From the NCBI GenBank assembly GCA_036937835.1, contig CM072868.1, positions 10,021,001-10,085,000 of the forward strand: a DNA stretch of 64,000 bases, written 5' to 3'. Each line of letters starts with the position of its first letter. Position 1 is the first letter of the stretch. The DNA is from Pampus argenteus (Eukaryota; Chordata; Actinopteri; Scombriformes; Stromateidae). Under the pieces are notes generated by a model. That model was not told the origin of the DNA. It worked only from the letters and a program-made list of their open reading frames with translations, and did not search any database. Below, one piece after another: positions 37,576 to 50,646 of this stretch. The position numbers and the translations under genes are program-made.

Positions 37576-39010
37576 GTCTATTGTATCATCCAGCTGCTAA
37601 TTGGTTATGCTAAAACTGAACTCACAAATGTCAATCCCAATTTCTTTATTTCTCTTCAAGAGCCTAAATACTAAATTTACAATATGTGCAATCCTGCGTT
37701 GAAGAGTTTCTGAATGATCATCCTGTATAGCAGAGTATTCAAAAACATGTAGTCTAGCATAGATGTTTTGATCCCACAAAATCCTGCTTTTCCACATCAC
37801 CAAACTGATCTTGAATCCAACAAAGTTGCATAAATTTGGAAAATGCTACGTCGCTCAGCCATGAATAATTTTAGGGTTTTGGTTCAGAATTACTTACTTA
37901 CAGATTGCACTGTGTAAAGTACTGCCATCTGTGGTTAGTGTGCAACCCAACGCATTCTTGCAGCTGAATGTCATTGTAGCAACTTACCAATCAGACTACA
38001 GAAATCACCAGCAAAAATAAATCCTGCAGTAGAGCTTTCTAATACGGTGACTCATATGATGCTAAAGCAAACGTTGAAAAGACAAAACTACAACAGTACG
38101 TGTTGTCAACTTTTTAGAAAGCCTTCTTGAGTGAGTTGCACTCGAGTTACCGTATATGTAATGAGTCATGGCAAATTAAATTAAACAAATTTAACTGTTG
38201 CACTCAAAGCAGAATTTAAATAAATGAGAGCTTCACAGTACCTACTAGACTAGAAAATGATTGAATTGTTTAAGTTTTCCTTCTTGTTCTTACAGTTGGA
38301 TGTTTGATCTTTACTGTGCAGATGATGTATGTGCAGAGTTTGACACAGGAAAGCTGTTTTCTTATTCATCTGCTGAAAAGGGAAAGTTTCTCTGTGAATA
38401 TTTGCACATTTATAGATTATAGCTTTTTAATGAGGGAGAAGGAGTAGATGTTATTGTTTTTTTCTTTTTCTTGAAAAAACATAAACATACCTGTATATTG
38501 TTCAAACATATATATGTTTTGCTCCATTTGTCTTTGTGCTGCTCTCGGACTTTGAAAGAACAGCTGAATAAAACCAAAATGCAGCACAAATATTTCTTAT
38601 TAAATCAAATACAAATGCTTTGTGTACAAAAACAAACAGGTTTTAATTAAATATTCAAAAATTAAAAAAAAAAATTAGGCAATTTCCATTTGTTCGCATT
38701 GTTTTAGTTTCTATTGCATTTGAATGACCATATGATCCACATCATAAAGGCATTATACTACATTTTTAGTTTTTTTTTTTTCTATCATTCACACATTTCA
38801 AACAATAAAGTGCTTTTTTTAATAACCTTCTCTTTAACCAACCCAACATACACTGACACAATACCTGTGACCCTCTTTAAGACAGTGGAATATGTCACAT
38901 ACATGTGCAAATACACGCTTACACGCAAACATACATAGTCCACCACCACACATGAGCAGGCAGTAGTTTGACCCTGCAGTTCACATACAGTGTATGCTTT
39001 ACTCTGTGCT

Positions 39011-39043
39011 TTACACTGTATATAGTCTTAAGTGTACATGTTG
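39011..39043 (+). repeat. 33-bp direct repeat, copy 1
   Basis: It begins TTACACTGTATATAGTCTTA and is identical over 33 bases to 39777-39809. It lies downstream of egln2. Confidence 0.9.
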
Positions 39044-39619
39044 TTTGAGGTTATCTGATTAAGTACTGTTTAGTATAAAATTGCCCTTTTTGTTCTTTTT
39101 TTTTTAGCTGTTGTTATTCATCTTTTCTCTGTGTGTGTGTTTGTTTGTTTGTTTGGGCAGAGGGTTTATCTGTTGTCTTGCAAGAACAGGTACGAGTCAA
39201 GCTGAATCTGCATACAGCTATATCAGCATACACACATACGCCAACACACAAAACACACTCAGTTTCACTGAACCCTGTTTTGACCCTTTTCAATGGACAG
39301 CTTGCCTCTTGTCTCAAGTGTGAGCTGTGCATTTCAGTCATATAGAAACACAAAAACACATCAAGTAGGTAGAAAAGTTTTGTGTGCTTGAAAATCTGTT
39401 ACATACATTAATGCAATTAATAAAATAAATGAAACATCCATGCTGGGTTACTCAGTGTTTTCTCTGTACTGTGCTAACATTTTGAAGCTATTGCAAAAGA
39501 TAGATATTGCATCCAAGAATAGTTTGTGAACTCTATTTAGTGTGCATCCCTGTAATGTTTAGGGGTAGCACTTAGGGTACCACTATCCACGGTATCATGA
39601 CTAACAGTTATTTGATGTA

Positions 39620-39625
39620 TTTATT
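39620..39625 (-). terminator. Candidate egln2 polyadenylation signal
   Basis: TTTATT on the plus strand is AATAAA in the egln2 direction, about 660 bases after its stop. Other copies exist further left, so this is only one candidate. Confidence 0.3.
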
Positions 39626-39776
39626 CTTTCTGTGCCTCTGTCTTTACACTGACACCACGTACACACTCGCCCACATCATGAGACAAGGGGACCATTTCAC
39701 AGACCATGGGAAGTGATTTCAGGGACAAAAGAGCATGATTTTTTTTGCTCTTATCCCCCCTCTGTGTGTCCACAGA

Positions 39777-39809
39777 TTACACTGTATATAGTCTTAAGTG
39801 TACATGTTG
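39777..39809 (+). repeat. 33-bp direct repeat, copy 2
   Basis: Identical to 39011-39043, 766 bp away. Here it is followed by GCATACACTGTG; copy 1 is preceded by the related inverted sequence CACATACAGTGTATG. Confidence 0.9.
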
Positions 39810-40282
39810 CATACACTGTGCTCATTGTGTTTGGATTGAAAATAACACCAGAGCAGAGTAAAACAATGATTTCTTAACACATCACAACATCACTGATAAC
39901 TCAACAGGAAAAATGGCAACAAAAGAAAATGAAGTTGTGTTGGTTTTTTTTTAGTTGTCTTGATAGATGATTCAGTGAGATGTCTAAAGACATAGTTGTC
40001 TTGTCTTTCGCCATGCAGAGTATTCTGACCCGACCGCCGCCACACAATCCGGTCTGTTGTCCTCAATATCTTCCACATCTTTGATCGGCAGGCCAATCAC
40101 ATAGCAGGAAAATATTACATTGCAGCTCATAACGTGAATCTGACAGCTGACACTGAAACAGTGGCGCAGAGCTGCGGAGATGACTGACAGTCTGTACAGT
40201 GTCTCCCTTGGTTGCAGCCTCCATTAACAGTTCAGGAAGGCACATAATACTTTCAGAGTGCTCTTTAATGACTCGATGAGAT

Positions 40283-42321
40283 TTATGTCCTGCTGTTTTG
40301 AGTGACAGGCACTTGAACACCTTTCTGTCCTGTTGCTATGGACACAGGTAATAGAGAAAAGAGCATATTAGTCACATACAATATGAAGCTGCACCAAATA
40401 AAACCAATAAGCCTGATGTATTACACAAAGAAGTCAGGGATGAAAGGTAATCACAAAATACAGAGTGTAAAGAAGCTTACCCAATCTGTATTTCTCTTTA
40501 GCCTCCGCTCTCTCTTTGGCATCAAAGTACCAGACTGTGATGGCATAGCTGTAAAACACAAGAAGAGATACCAATAACACAAGAGTTATTTCCCTTTTGT
40601 GGGTACCAAATACATAAATATATCCCCTGGTGGTTTTCTAGTGTAAGAAACGAACTAAGGGCTTGTTTGAGGCAAAATTGCTAATAAAAGTCAATTTAGT
40701 GGCTCTGGCTGTACTGTATATAAGCATATGAACAAAGTATCTTATTCTAGTATGTTAATATATTAAGGTAGTGATTGTATTATGTTGGATAAAGCTGTAA
40801 GTGCTTTGGCTTTATGTGCCAATATGCTACGACATGCTCTATGAAGTGAATAGCAGAAGGCAAGCAGAGGGTTAATCTCTACAGTTTCTTGTCCCTCCTG
40901 TGGGGCTGTATTGTTTATTCCTGTCTCTCATGTCTGTGCCTCTCCAGCACGAGTCGTGCAATCGAACCTTCCTCCCCTCTCTCTCCCACCTTCCCCCTCA
41001 GGAAACACATACTTCCTGCCTCGGGCCCAGCCTCGCCCCCAGCAGTCAGTAGTCAATACAATTTTGATTAATGTTAAATTCACGCTTAATTATTTATAAA
41101 TTAAATATTTATAAATGTAACTATAATCAAAAAGTATTTGACAGTTTATAGTAATTGATTATAATATTAAAATGTAATATTGTAAACTAAAATATAACAG
41201 TATTGCCTGTCCCCAGGAAGTTGAAGCATTACTAACCGAGTGGCGTAGGCTGGCTTGACTTCGTGTGGATTCCTGCGGTCAGACCAGAAGATGAGCAGCC
41301 GGTCAAACACAGGTTCAATGTTGGCTACCACATTTTTGCCTTGAGGGAAGATCTGCAGCAACCCTCCTTGTTTCTATAACACGCATACATACAAAACACA
41401 AGTTGAAACATACATGTTTTATATATGCCAGTAACATATGGAAATGTTGAAGGGTAAACGTTTTCTCTGTCAGACACTAAGAAGCGTTAGGTCAAGTTAT
41501 TTAATGTAATTTTAATTTTTTTTTTTTTTTAATTATTAAAGACTAACAAATTTTTTAAAACAAGCTTAAATGTCAAAGGTCATCTACACTGAAAGGCCTG
41601 AGCTCAAGTCTTGTAAGTCTCTGTAAGAGACCTAACTGACAAACTGAAATAATTTTTGTGTTGCTCCTCATTCAGATGAAGATTTAGGTGCATTTTCAAG
41701 TAAAAAGTAATAAAAACATTTATCTTATAAATGTACCTTGACATCCCAGTTCTTGTTAAGATAGTAGATACATGTGATGCAGCGTCCGTCACCATTGGGG
41801 TTGTCGACATGGCGGACGTACCCTGCTCCGTTACCTGGGTAACAGGCAACCATCGCCTAAACACAAAAGAAATGGGATCATTAGTTGTGCATTTGTCTCC
41901 GCCTTAGACAATAAATAAGCACTTGAAAACGGTATAACATTAATCCTGCCACCTGGCACGCTTTAGGCCTCTGCTTTCATATCAGTATGATTACAAAGCA
42001 AAGCAAAAATCACCTTCCAGTTAAACATATTTTCAAGTCGGATATTTTATTCAAACTAACTCTTAACGTCTCTTCCAAACTCTTGATCACCATAAGAGAG
42101 AGATTTTAAAAGCTTCTTTCTCCATGTGTCACTGTATTTGGAGTTTTACCAGCCGACCTCAGCCTGGGGTCAGCGGGCCTTGGCTATGCTAAGATCAAAC
42201 ATAACTTAAGGTCAAATTCAACCTTTTTTCTAAGATCTGAAGTATTTTGGGAAAATTGATTTTTAACAAATTCTTGTCTAATTATTATTCAATATTATTT
42301 CATCATGTAATTTTGCTAGCT

Positions 42322-42352
<31 letters not shown>

Positions 42353-44256
42353 CATAAATAATACACAGTACTGTATTAGGGGTGAGCTCACCTGGTTAGA
42401 GTTGTTACACTTCGGAAATTATTATGAATTATAGGTGATTAATCAGCATTTCGAGTTTCAGCCAGGGTACAGAAGCTGCAACAGAAACTTTCGGTGCCGC
42501 TCATTTAGCTTTCACACTTTTCCAGCTGGAAAGGCTACACATTTGCAAGAGGGAAAAAAAAAAAAATCAGAGAAATATGTCAGAGTTCAGCTGTTGTTCC
42601 CAGCTACGATCTGCAGATAGAGTATCCACGTTCAAAACAATGGTCTTGCGCTGGTATTTCCCCTGCTTGACGTCTCTGCGTTCAAGGCTGTGAACCAGGA
42701 GAGAGTGCTGCTTACTCTGGGAAGTCCGAGGGAGAGACCTGCATGAGAGCTCTCCGGTAGATGCACATTCCAGCCCAGGGTCACTACAGGACCCATGTGA
42801 CTGTATGTGATAAAACTGCACCAGCGTCAAAATGAGCTGAGCCCACGTCAATATGATATTTCGGTCTGAGGCACAGAAACATGCTCACGTTTCAAGCCAG
42901 AGTAAATCATTTCTAAAGTGTCTCCATCTGTCTCAGCCGAGTCCACAACTGATTCGCTTACTGACTAACATCAGTCTGTGTTGGCAGACAGAGATTCTAG
43001 GCGAGGATAGCTGGCAGTGTGTAGAGAGTAATAACGTCTCTATCATCTCTTCAGGATGACTACAAAGGAAGATACTGTCACTGTTTTGACTTTTATTGTT
43101 CTATGTGGGAAGCAAAAGTTACTACACTGGAGTCACTGCATCACTTGAGCGCAGCTCTAGGACACTATCGTTCATGACTAACAGGTTCCACACTGCTGCA
43201 ATATCGATTCAACACCTGACTCTATCACTGAAGATGTAGTACTACAGCGTCAGAGTCTTAACCCCGAGGACATCAAACAGCGCTCACACAGATTTCTAAG
43301 ACAAATGCACATGTCCTCGTGTTTGTGAAACTCAAATAAAATGAGGAGGCTTTCCCTCCTCATTCACAGCCAAGTTTGGTTGGGTTGTGTTGTGTGTAAC
43401 TCTACTCGGCCGCAATTGTCAGCTCTCATTACGGACTGACGCTCGCAGTCAGAGCTCATTAACCTCTGGACCTTTTGCTCCAAACTCCAACTGAAAACCA
43501 GACCCGCTGTGTCAGAATGAACATATCGAATGTACACAAAAGGAATAAAAAGTAAACTATGTGCATTCACATAATGATCATTAGAAAACATTACTGTAAT
43601 CCAAATGTGATTTAGAGTCATTAGTACTCGTCACAGGAACTAAAACCTACTTTGTCAAGTTTGGAGTTGACAACGTTGAAAACTGTGACATTTGGTCCCT
43701 TTGTGTGTGTTTTTATGCATGATTGTAGTTAATTTTACAGTTTCCTTAGTTTCAACTGTTGAACAGAACTGAGACGTTGAGCAAAGATGAGAGACATTCC
43801 AAGGTGGCCCTTCTGGTCAACCCTGCAACATCATCACAAGTGGTAGCAGGAAAAAGTCCTGCAGAGAAGAGTTTGCTTTTAGCATAGCCTTACATGCTGT
43901 CACCGCCAGTTTCAGATATGTCCCACTGTAGCTGATTTTGTTCCAAACTGAAAACAGATGTTGCTCTGTTTTGTAGGCATAAATTAAACTTGTTTAGACA
44001 TTTTCTGCCGCAGAAAAATGCGGTTGTTCATTCTCAATATTCAAGAGAACCATTCGGTTTTTGGATTTCAAAATAACTCAAAATGTCAATACTGAAACTA
44101 AATAATGTTTATAGTATTTAAGTAAGTTGTATTTTCATGGTTGAAAACAACCTCCTGATTTGATTCAATATTGAGACTGAAAAACTCCATAAATTTATAT
44201 AAAATTGAATGTGTTTAAGGATGGAGTTATTGCTATACACATTAATGATGAGGGTC

Positions 44257-44298
<42 letters not shown>

Positions 44299-47200
44299 TG
44301 CATATTCAAGGAAATTTCCAGCATTTTGTTCCCAAGCTGGTAACAGTCTTAACAACGGTAATGAACCACAATTAACATGTACTATGCAACACCAGACAGC
44401 TCAGCCCTCGCCTGCAGCATAAACACATCACACACACAAACACACACACACACACAAACACACTATATCTATATCAAAGCTTACACAAGACAGACAGGCA
44501 TAATTTTAATCAATTCAATTTAACCATTCGAACCAATTTCATACACATCCACACTGTTTCTTATACACACACACAGACACACACACACACAAAACTTTTA
44601 TTCACACAGCGTGACACAGCACGTTGCGATCTTATCTTGTCATTTCTGCCCTCCTCGTTCTTTCATCTCTTCTGAGATCTGTGCCCACAGTAAGTTCAAG
44701 TCTAATTGGCACACAACCACCTGCATGCCAGGCACCAGCATTAATGCCTTAATGGCAGTTGATGGCCGGGTAGGCAGAACAGGCTGTTCTGGACAACAAC
44801 AAAAATAAACTCCAATGCTGCACGCATATTCTGATAAGTGAAGAGAGGGGAGAGGGGCTAGATAAGGCTGAACAAATAGAGGCAGTACTCTGGTCGAGGA
44901 GAAAGAACGAAAGAGAACTAGTGTATGTGTTGTGTGTGTGTGTGTGAGGGGGTGGCAGGGGTTAAAACAGAGAGGACATGTTGGTACACTGTGATGTCAA
45001 CACTGTTTGTATTATTTATTTATTTTGTCCATGAAGGTTTTGGAAGTAATTGTGGCTGCAGTATTACGACCTGCAGATGTTGCAGTGTAAAGATGTCTCT
45101 TGTTTGAATCTTTATATCATATGACGGACATATAAGATGTCTGTCAGAAAAGCAGAGTGGGCTGTTAGTGGGCTAAGTCCCCCTCTACTATAGTATAGTA
45201 TATACTGTAGTACATACAGTTATAGATAATCATCACTATTTCATGAAATGCAGATACTTATGATCCTTATGGATATGCTATTTTAACAGTGCAGGGTCAG
45301 TTCCCAGTGTCCACCTTAAGGCTCAGTACAGAAATCTGTAAGTGTGAAGCTTAACAAGTCATAAACATAAATTGATAAATGTTTTATCAAATATAAAAAC
45401 ATATTACCATGATGATGTCATGATAAAGAACTAAAAACTGTGGTGATTTCCTGTTGCAGAAGTATGAAAAGTGTGCAGAAAAAGCCACAAAAAGTCATCT
45501 TTTAAGAGCTTCCCAATTTCACAATGGGACCCCTTCGAGCTCTTGTGGGTTATTGGAAAAACATGGATCAAAATTTTCGTGGGGGGACGCTGGGATTGGC
45601 CCAGGTTTTCTCAAGGAACATACAGCACAACAGACGTTTGCCATCACTGGGCTTGAAACAAGGTTGTTGCCATTTTACTAAATTCCCACTGCAATTACTT
45701 TCAAGCAGTCTGAATGACACAAGGTGTGATAGAAAATTTAGCCATTAGTAACAGTTTCTATCAGATTGAATTTGAGAGACATGAGGAAGAATTAAAATGT
45801 GTGTGTGAATTAAAATAAAAAACGATGATGAACTAGCTTAATGTACATCTCTGCTATCTTTCCTGCAAGTTCATATCATATCACAGCCCATTATTCAGCT
45901 GGATTCACCCTGAGGTCACTGCCTCTATGGGCTAGATAATAGGTTTCATTCAGTGTATGAATTTTGTTTTATTTTATTTTTTTTTAATTAAATTCAAAAT
46001 GAGTAGGCCTTGGGATGTTGCAACAGTTCCAACAACCGCTAAGAAGTACACAGATGCTATCCAAATAAACAGGCAATACCATCCAAAATACCATTTTGGA
46101 GGCAAATATTAGCCAGCAATGGTTATTTGATTGTGTTCATTTTTCATCATTTTGTTTCTGTTTACCGTCTGAACGAAAACTAATAGCCTATCAAAACTGC
46201 TAATTTGTCTATCCATCATCCATCCGATCAAGCAGTCTAGGAGGTCTGTACTGTAACTACACTGTGTGTGTTAGTGTATGACTCCTGCCTGCACGGTGGC
46301 ACTGCTGAGCTCTAGGAGGGGCATCTAAGGACATGCTGCTGCACCAGATATTCTCATTATGCCGGAGCTTCTGCTGCATCGCCTCTTCTCATTCACTCAA
46401 CACCACCGTCCTCCCATTTCTTGCTGCCCCTTCATGTAGCTCATTGCCTTCGCTGAGTTCTTTCTCACTTCCCTTTAACACAACATTTCCACTACCTGCA
46501 CTGTATCAACTAAACGCCTATTTCCTACTACTGGGTACGTTTTTACCCATTTGGGTAAATACATTATATTATTTTGGGGCATTGCCAGCCCCTCTCCTTT
46601 TTTTCCATCTCTTTTAGATACAATGCAGAGCTCTACTCTGTATCAGCATGTTACCATGGTTACGGCAGAGAAATATTTTGCCCAAGAAGCGAACAAGGGG
46701 CTGATCAGATAAAGGAGAAAGGAATTGAAAGGAAAAAGAGGTCAGAGTAAAAAGGTAAGGAGAAAGTGAAAAAAAATAGGGAATAAGGTTTGAGGGATAA
46801 CTGTTGCTGGATGACGGAGTTACACTTCTCCCTGCTCCCTCTCTTCTTGTTTCCTATCGCTTCCTCTCTCTCTTCCACACTCCATCGTTGTATCTATTGC
46901 TACGCAGTCTCCTGCACTCGTCCACAGGAACACCCAGCCAGGACATTTTGTACTGTACAGCACTGAACTTTTTCACCACACCAAGGGCAAATAGAGAGGA
47001 ACAGGCAGAGGAGCAGCTGGTGTTTGTCAACCTAACAAACGTACCTGGTAATCACACTATGCCAAGAGAGAAAAAAAATTAATAACTTGACCTTATGACC
47101 AATCAGTAAACACATTTACATTCAAATAAGCCTCTGGTATTGGTAGGTATTGAGTGACATCTAAACAACTGGCATCTATCACTATAAACTCCAAAATAAA

Positions 47201-50200
47201 CTCCTTATTCTAAAACCACGTTCCTCCACAGGAAACTATTTCCATTCTCTCCTCCCGAGTGTTGTCAGTCCTCATGCACGAATCGAACTGAATAAAACTT
47301 TAATACATTTTAAATGAACTTCATTAAGGTCCGTCCAGATAACCAGTATACCCTCAAATACAGTTACGACAACAGCGACAACTTTGAAGCGTTATTGATT
47401 TTCCCATAAAAGGAAGCTATCTTTTTATGAGTGTGATGCTGTTAGTGCACAGTAGAGTGCAAATCTAAACAGTAAGCAGCAGTAGTACTTTACACTCCAG
47501 CACTGCAGAGAAATTGAAGTGAAACGAAAATTGGACACGTTTGCCTCAAACCACTCGCTAGTCCCATTTTAGTCCCATTCTGTTGTCTTTTTGTCACGAC
47601 ACAGACCAAGCATGACTTTGACATGAGAGTAACACAATCAGCCCTGAGTCTAAAGGAGCAAAGGCTGCTGATGCGACCCAACTAGTGCCTGTTTAAACAC
47701 TGCTTCAATCTTATGTAAATGAGTAGACATGCAGGGCAAGGTGCTATGACTGGTGTTACACTGATAGGGTGAACCAGGTTGTGGCGCCACTACCATACAA
47801 CATATCAAACTTGGTAACGGGTAGACAGAAAGACACAACACACACATGCGATGGCAGATGGCTAATATGAAGAATTTCCACTTGATGAAAATGTTCTACA
47901 TATATTACAGGATATATTGGGCTGAGAGCTTGTCTATTTTTTCAGATCAGACATGGTGTTTATCTAAATGCTTCACACTCGTCCACGATCTATCACTTTT
48001 TTGATTCTTCATTTAGAAATTAGCTATTTAAACATATTAATGTTTTAAACCACGCCAATCTGCATTGTCTGGGTCTGTTATTCCACAGAGGAGAAACGCT
48101 AAGAACATGTTGGGTAACAGTCTGCATGTAATGGTTAACTCGCAGCTGATAGGGAATCAGACTATGATACCAGATCCTAAAAGCAAAGTCACAGTTACTG
48201 AATAAAGAGCCGCTGATGCAAAGAGGGACATGTGGAATGTGTTTTTAAATCGTGATGCTTTAAACTCTGCTGCACTATTTTTCCATGTCACGGGAAAACA
48301 GTAGTGAAGATGGGAGAGGAGACTACAGACTTCAGTCAGTTACCTGGCTCAGATAACCCAGGACTGCGTCACTACAGGGAGGAGGGGTGGGGGCTCACTG
48401 TCCTGCACATAATGTCCACAGCTGGTTGCGGGACAAAAAGCATACAGGGCTAATCTGCAGACTATGACACGGAGGAATTAATACAGTCAACGGCTGTTCA
48501 GTCTTAGTGTTTATTGCACTTTGTTATGTGGTGAGCTGCAGTAACTGCGCATGGCATTTGAAAAATATCAATAGAAAAAAAAACTGAAAACATTTAGCTC
48601 ACGCAGCATGAGATATGAGCAAACTGAACAAAAACACTTTTCAACCCTGCCAGTGCCATGTTTGCATGGGTGAAAGTAGGGATAGAAAAAAAAATCATCT
48701 TCAAAGCCAGAGATATAGTGATGGCCGAGAAGATACAGCTCCAGATGCATTTTTTTCCTCTTCTGGGTACCAGTAGAATGAGGGCAGAGACAGGGGCAGG
48801 TCTAAACTCAGGCACAGGGCCAGGTTGGAGGAAAGCTCAGTCTGCAGCCCCCCTTTATCAAGCTCACAACTGCCAAAAACACAGCAGGGCTCATCCTGGC
48901 ATCCTACCTGACACTGTTTGCTCTCCCACTGTGGTGTGTTAGTGTGTGTGTGTTTGCCTGCCTACACATCAGCATCTGGGCACACGTGACACTACCAACC
49001 TCTTGCTCAAAATGTAATGATGTCATCAGACTGACGCTCCCATGTTTACTTTTTCTGCAGCCTCCATTTTCTCCCTTTGGCAAAAGCTTGAAAACATACC
49101 CTGCTCTCACCCCGAGCCCCACCTGTTTCTTTCATGGGCCATGTCTCACCTTAGTGCGTCCATTGATGACACAGTCTCCCAGCTGTCCATTGGCAGCGCT
49201 GTACATGACAGCCTCATCAATGTGAGCCATCAACGCCCCGATGCTCTCGCACCCGGACTCGTGTCCTTCCACCCAGGCAATCTGGTCGCCTCGAATGCTC
49301 CGAGAGGGGATGCTCTTCTGGCTCACCAGCTGCCCGCCTCGAAATTTCCCACTGCGGTTGAGGACCTCCACCTCCTCCAGGACCCTGTCACCCAGCTGAG
49401 GGCCCAGGAAGTTGTCTTTCACGCAGATGCCATAGTACTTCATGCAGGGGATGATGTACTGCTGGGCAATGCCTTCTGCTGACCACCTGGCGCCTGCAGA
49501 AGGTGGAGGGGTGGGGATGCCATTAGCCTCCATGGGGGAGATCTGGCTGGGTGTAGCTGGTGGGCCAGGGGATACCACCTTAATCCTGTTGTGCTGGTTA
49601 GTGTGTGGGGCAGGAGGGGTTAAGGGAGACTGAGGAGTGGCACAATGCACGTGATTGATAGTCATTTGGTTGCTATGGGAACTGTTGCTGCAGTTGGTGA
49701 CTGTGAACGGGGATACTGCTTGGGCCACCCTAGAGGCCTCTGGAGATATGTGAGCAACACTTCCATCTGCCAACCTCCTCCGCTTCAAGTCTGAGTCTCC
49801 CGAAGCACAAACCGAGTCCACATGACTCCCCGACCCCGGTGACCCAATTGTGAGACCATTGAGAGTTTCTGACCCCAAGTCCCTGTTCTCCCCACCCCTC
49901 CGTTTCTGTTGTTGCACCTGTCTGGCTTTCAGGTCACCGTTGAGCCTCCTCATCACTGAAGGGTACTTCTCATGAGATGCTCGGTCCCCGTTCTCCACCA
50001 GATGGGCTCTGCTGGTGAAAGAGGACATGGGGCTCCCCACCACCCCCTTCATTTGTGCCGGGTAACCGTCCGGTGTGTGAGCCAAAGCGCCTGTGTGGCT
50101 GCCCTCCACGGTGGCTGATGGAGACACCACCTCGCCGTTGTAGAGGGGCACGCCGGTTTTGGACTGCTTCGTCAGGGTTGTGATTCCACGGGAGTCGGTC

Positions 50201-50421
50201 TGAGAGGCCAAACCCACGAGCAACTCCGCGGCCGTTGGACTCCCGACCGGCGCCGCACAGAAGCCGTTAAGCCCCATGTCCGCTCGGTACGTGTGGTGAA
50301 TCTCCGCCGGTCCGCAGACGAGCTGCTGGCCGCTCGTCCTTCTCTCCTGCGAGGCTGAAACAGCGACGCATCCGCGGGAAGAGCTTGGGTTTAAAAGGTC
50401 CGTGTGTCCCAAGCTCTCCAT
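40283..50421 (-). CDS. egln2: Prolyl hydroxylase domain protein 1 (HIF prolyl hydroxylase)
   Basis: PHD enzymes use oxygen, 2-oxoglutarate and Fe(II) to hydroxylate prolines of HIF-alpha and so mark it for VHL-dependent destruction. Exons in transcript order: 49150-50421, 41737-41856, 41237-41373, 40481-40548, 40283-40335; total 549 residues, TAA at 40283-40285. The iron triad is H440, D442 and H501, and R510 binds 2-oxoglutarate; the spacings of 61 and 9 equal those of PHD2 (H313, D315, H374, R383). Residues 1-310 are low complexity, Ser/Pro rich, with a basic KRRR patch at 213-216 that may be a nuclear signal. There is no MYND zinc finger, which excludes egln1, and the length excludes egln3. 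The tail ATGQKGVQVPV matches human PHD1 (GQKGVQVPV). Human EGLN2 has 407 residues, so the N-terminus is longer here. An in-frame TGA at 50431-50433 supports ATG 50421. Confidence 0.95.
41857..49149 (-). other. egln2 intron 1 (7.3 kb)
   Basis: It separates the long N-terminal exon from the catalytic-core exons. No nested gene is supported; the open frames lack family similarity. It holds (TA)n at 42331-42351, (GT)n at 44259-44297 and CA-rich patches around 44430-44590. Confidence 0.75.
44259..44297. repeat. (GT)n microsatellite
   Basis: A GT run of about 39 bp in egln2 intron 1. Confidence 0.96.
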
Positions 50422-50646
50422 TTCATTTCGTCATCTGCTAGATGCGCACGTAGCTCACGTCCTCGCTTCATTTTCTAGCTGAGCCACTGTTTTCTCTGAC
50501 GGAGAGTCAGCTCTGTCACAGCAGCAAGAAGTTTCATGTCCAAGTCTCGTTCCTCTTGCTTTTATTTCAGCCACTTTTCTCAGTTAATACTCTGAGTTAA
50601 TCTGTTTGCATCCGACTTATACACATTTTAGGGCCGTGGGGAGTAT
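50422..50646 (-). promoter_or_regulatory. egln2 5' leader (exon 2 part) with three uORFs
   Basis: On the minus strand a pyrimidine tract and CAG end at 50647, giving an exon start at 50646. Reading towards the ATG there are uORFs at 50626-50597 (9 codons plus stop), 50537-50475 (20 codons plus stop) and 50471-50391 (26 codons plus stop). The last overlaps the main start out of frame. Two ACGTG cores lie at 50447-50451 and 50456-50460. The leader extent assumes the inferred upstream exon. Confidence 0.5.

Larger units (their letters stand above)
23712..40282. other. Intergenic region between slc1a5 and egln2, no gene supported
   Basis: In 16.5 kb I found no exon chain or family similarity. 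It includes the slc1a5 promoter at its left end and the inferred egln2 3' UTR at its right end (minus-strand AATAAA at 39620-39625). In between lie the hAT-like element at 28295-28954, two opposite copies of a diverged repeat (35484-35740 and 36500-36745), a hairpin at 33882-33915, a 33-bp direct repeat (39011-39043 and 39777-39809) and several microsatellites. AP2S1, the human neighbour of SLC1A5, was looked for and not seen. Confidence 0.65.

Noticed and set aside
23712..40282. tRNA, miRNA or snoRNA genes in the large gap
   Set aside because: I looked by eye for tRNA B-box sequences and long imperfect hairpins and saw none convincing; the one clear hairpin (33882-33915) has too short a stem and loop to call a miRNA.
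45454..45748. Three overlapping frames in egln2 intron 1
   Set aside because: All three frames are open by chance over the same 200 bp. No domain or splice support was found.
46333..47082. Two frames of over 90 codons in egln2 intron 1
   Set aside because: They are Leu/Ser/Phe-rich from pyrimidine-biased sequence, with no domain and no convincing splice partners.
49042..49633. Plus-strand frames over egln2 exon 1
   Set aside because: They are antisense shadows of the conserved PHD1 exon.
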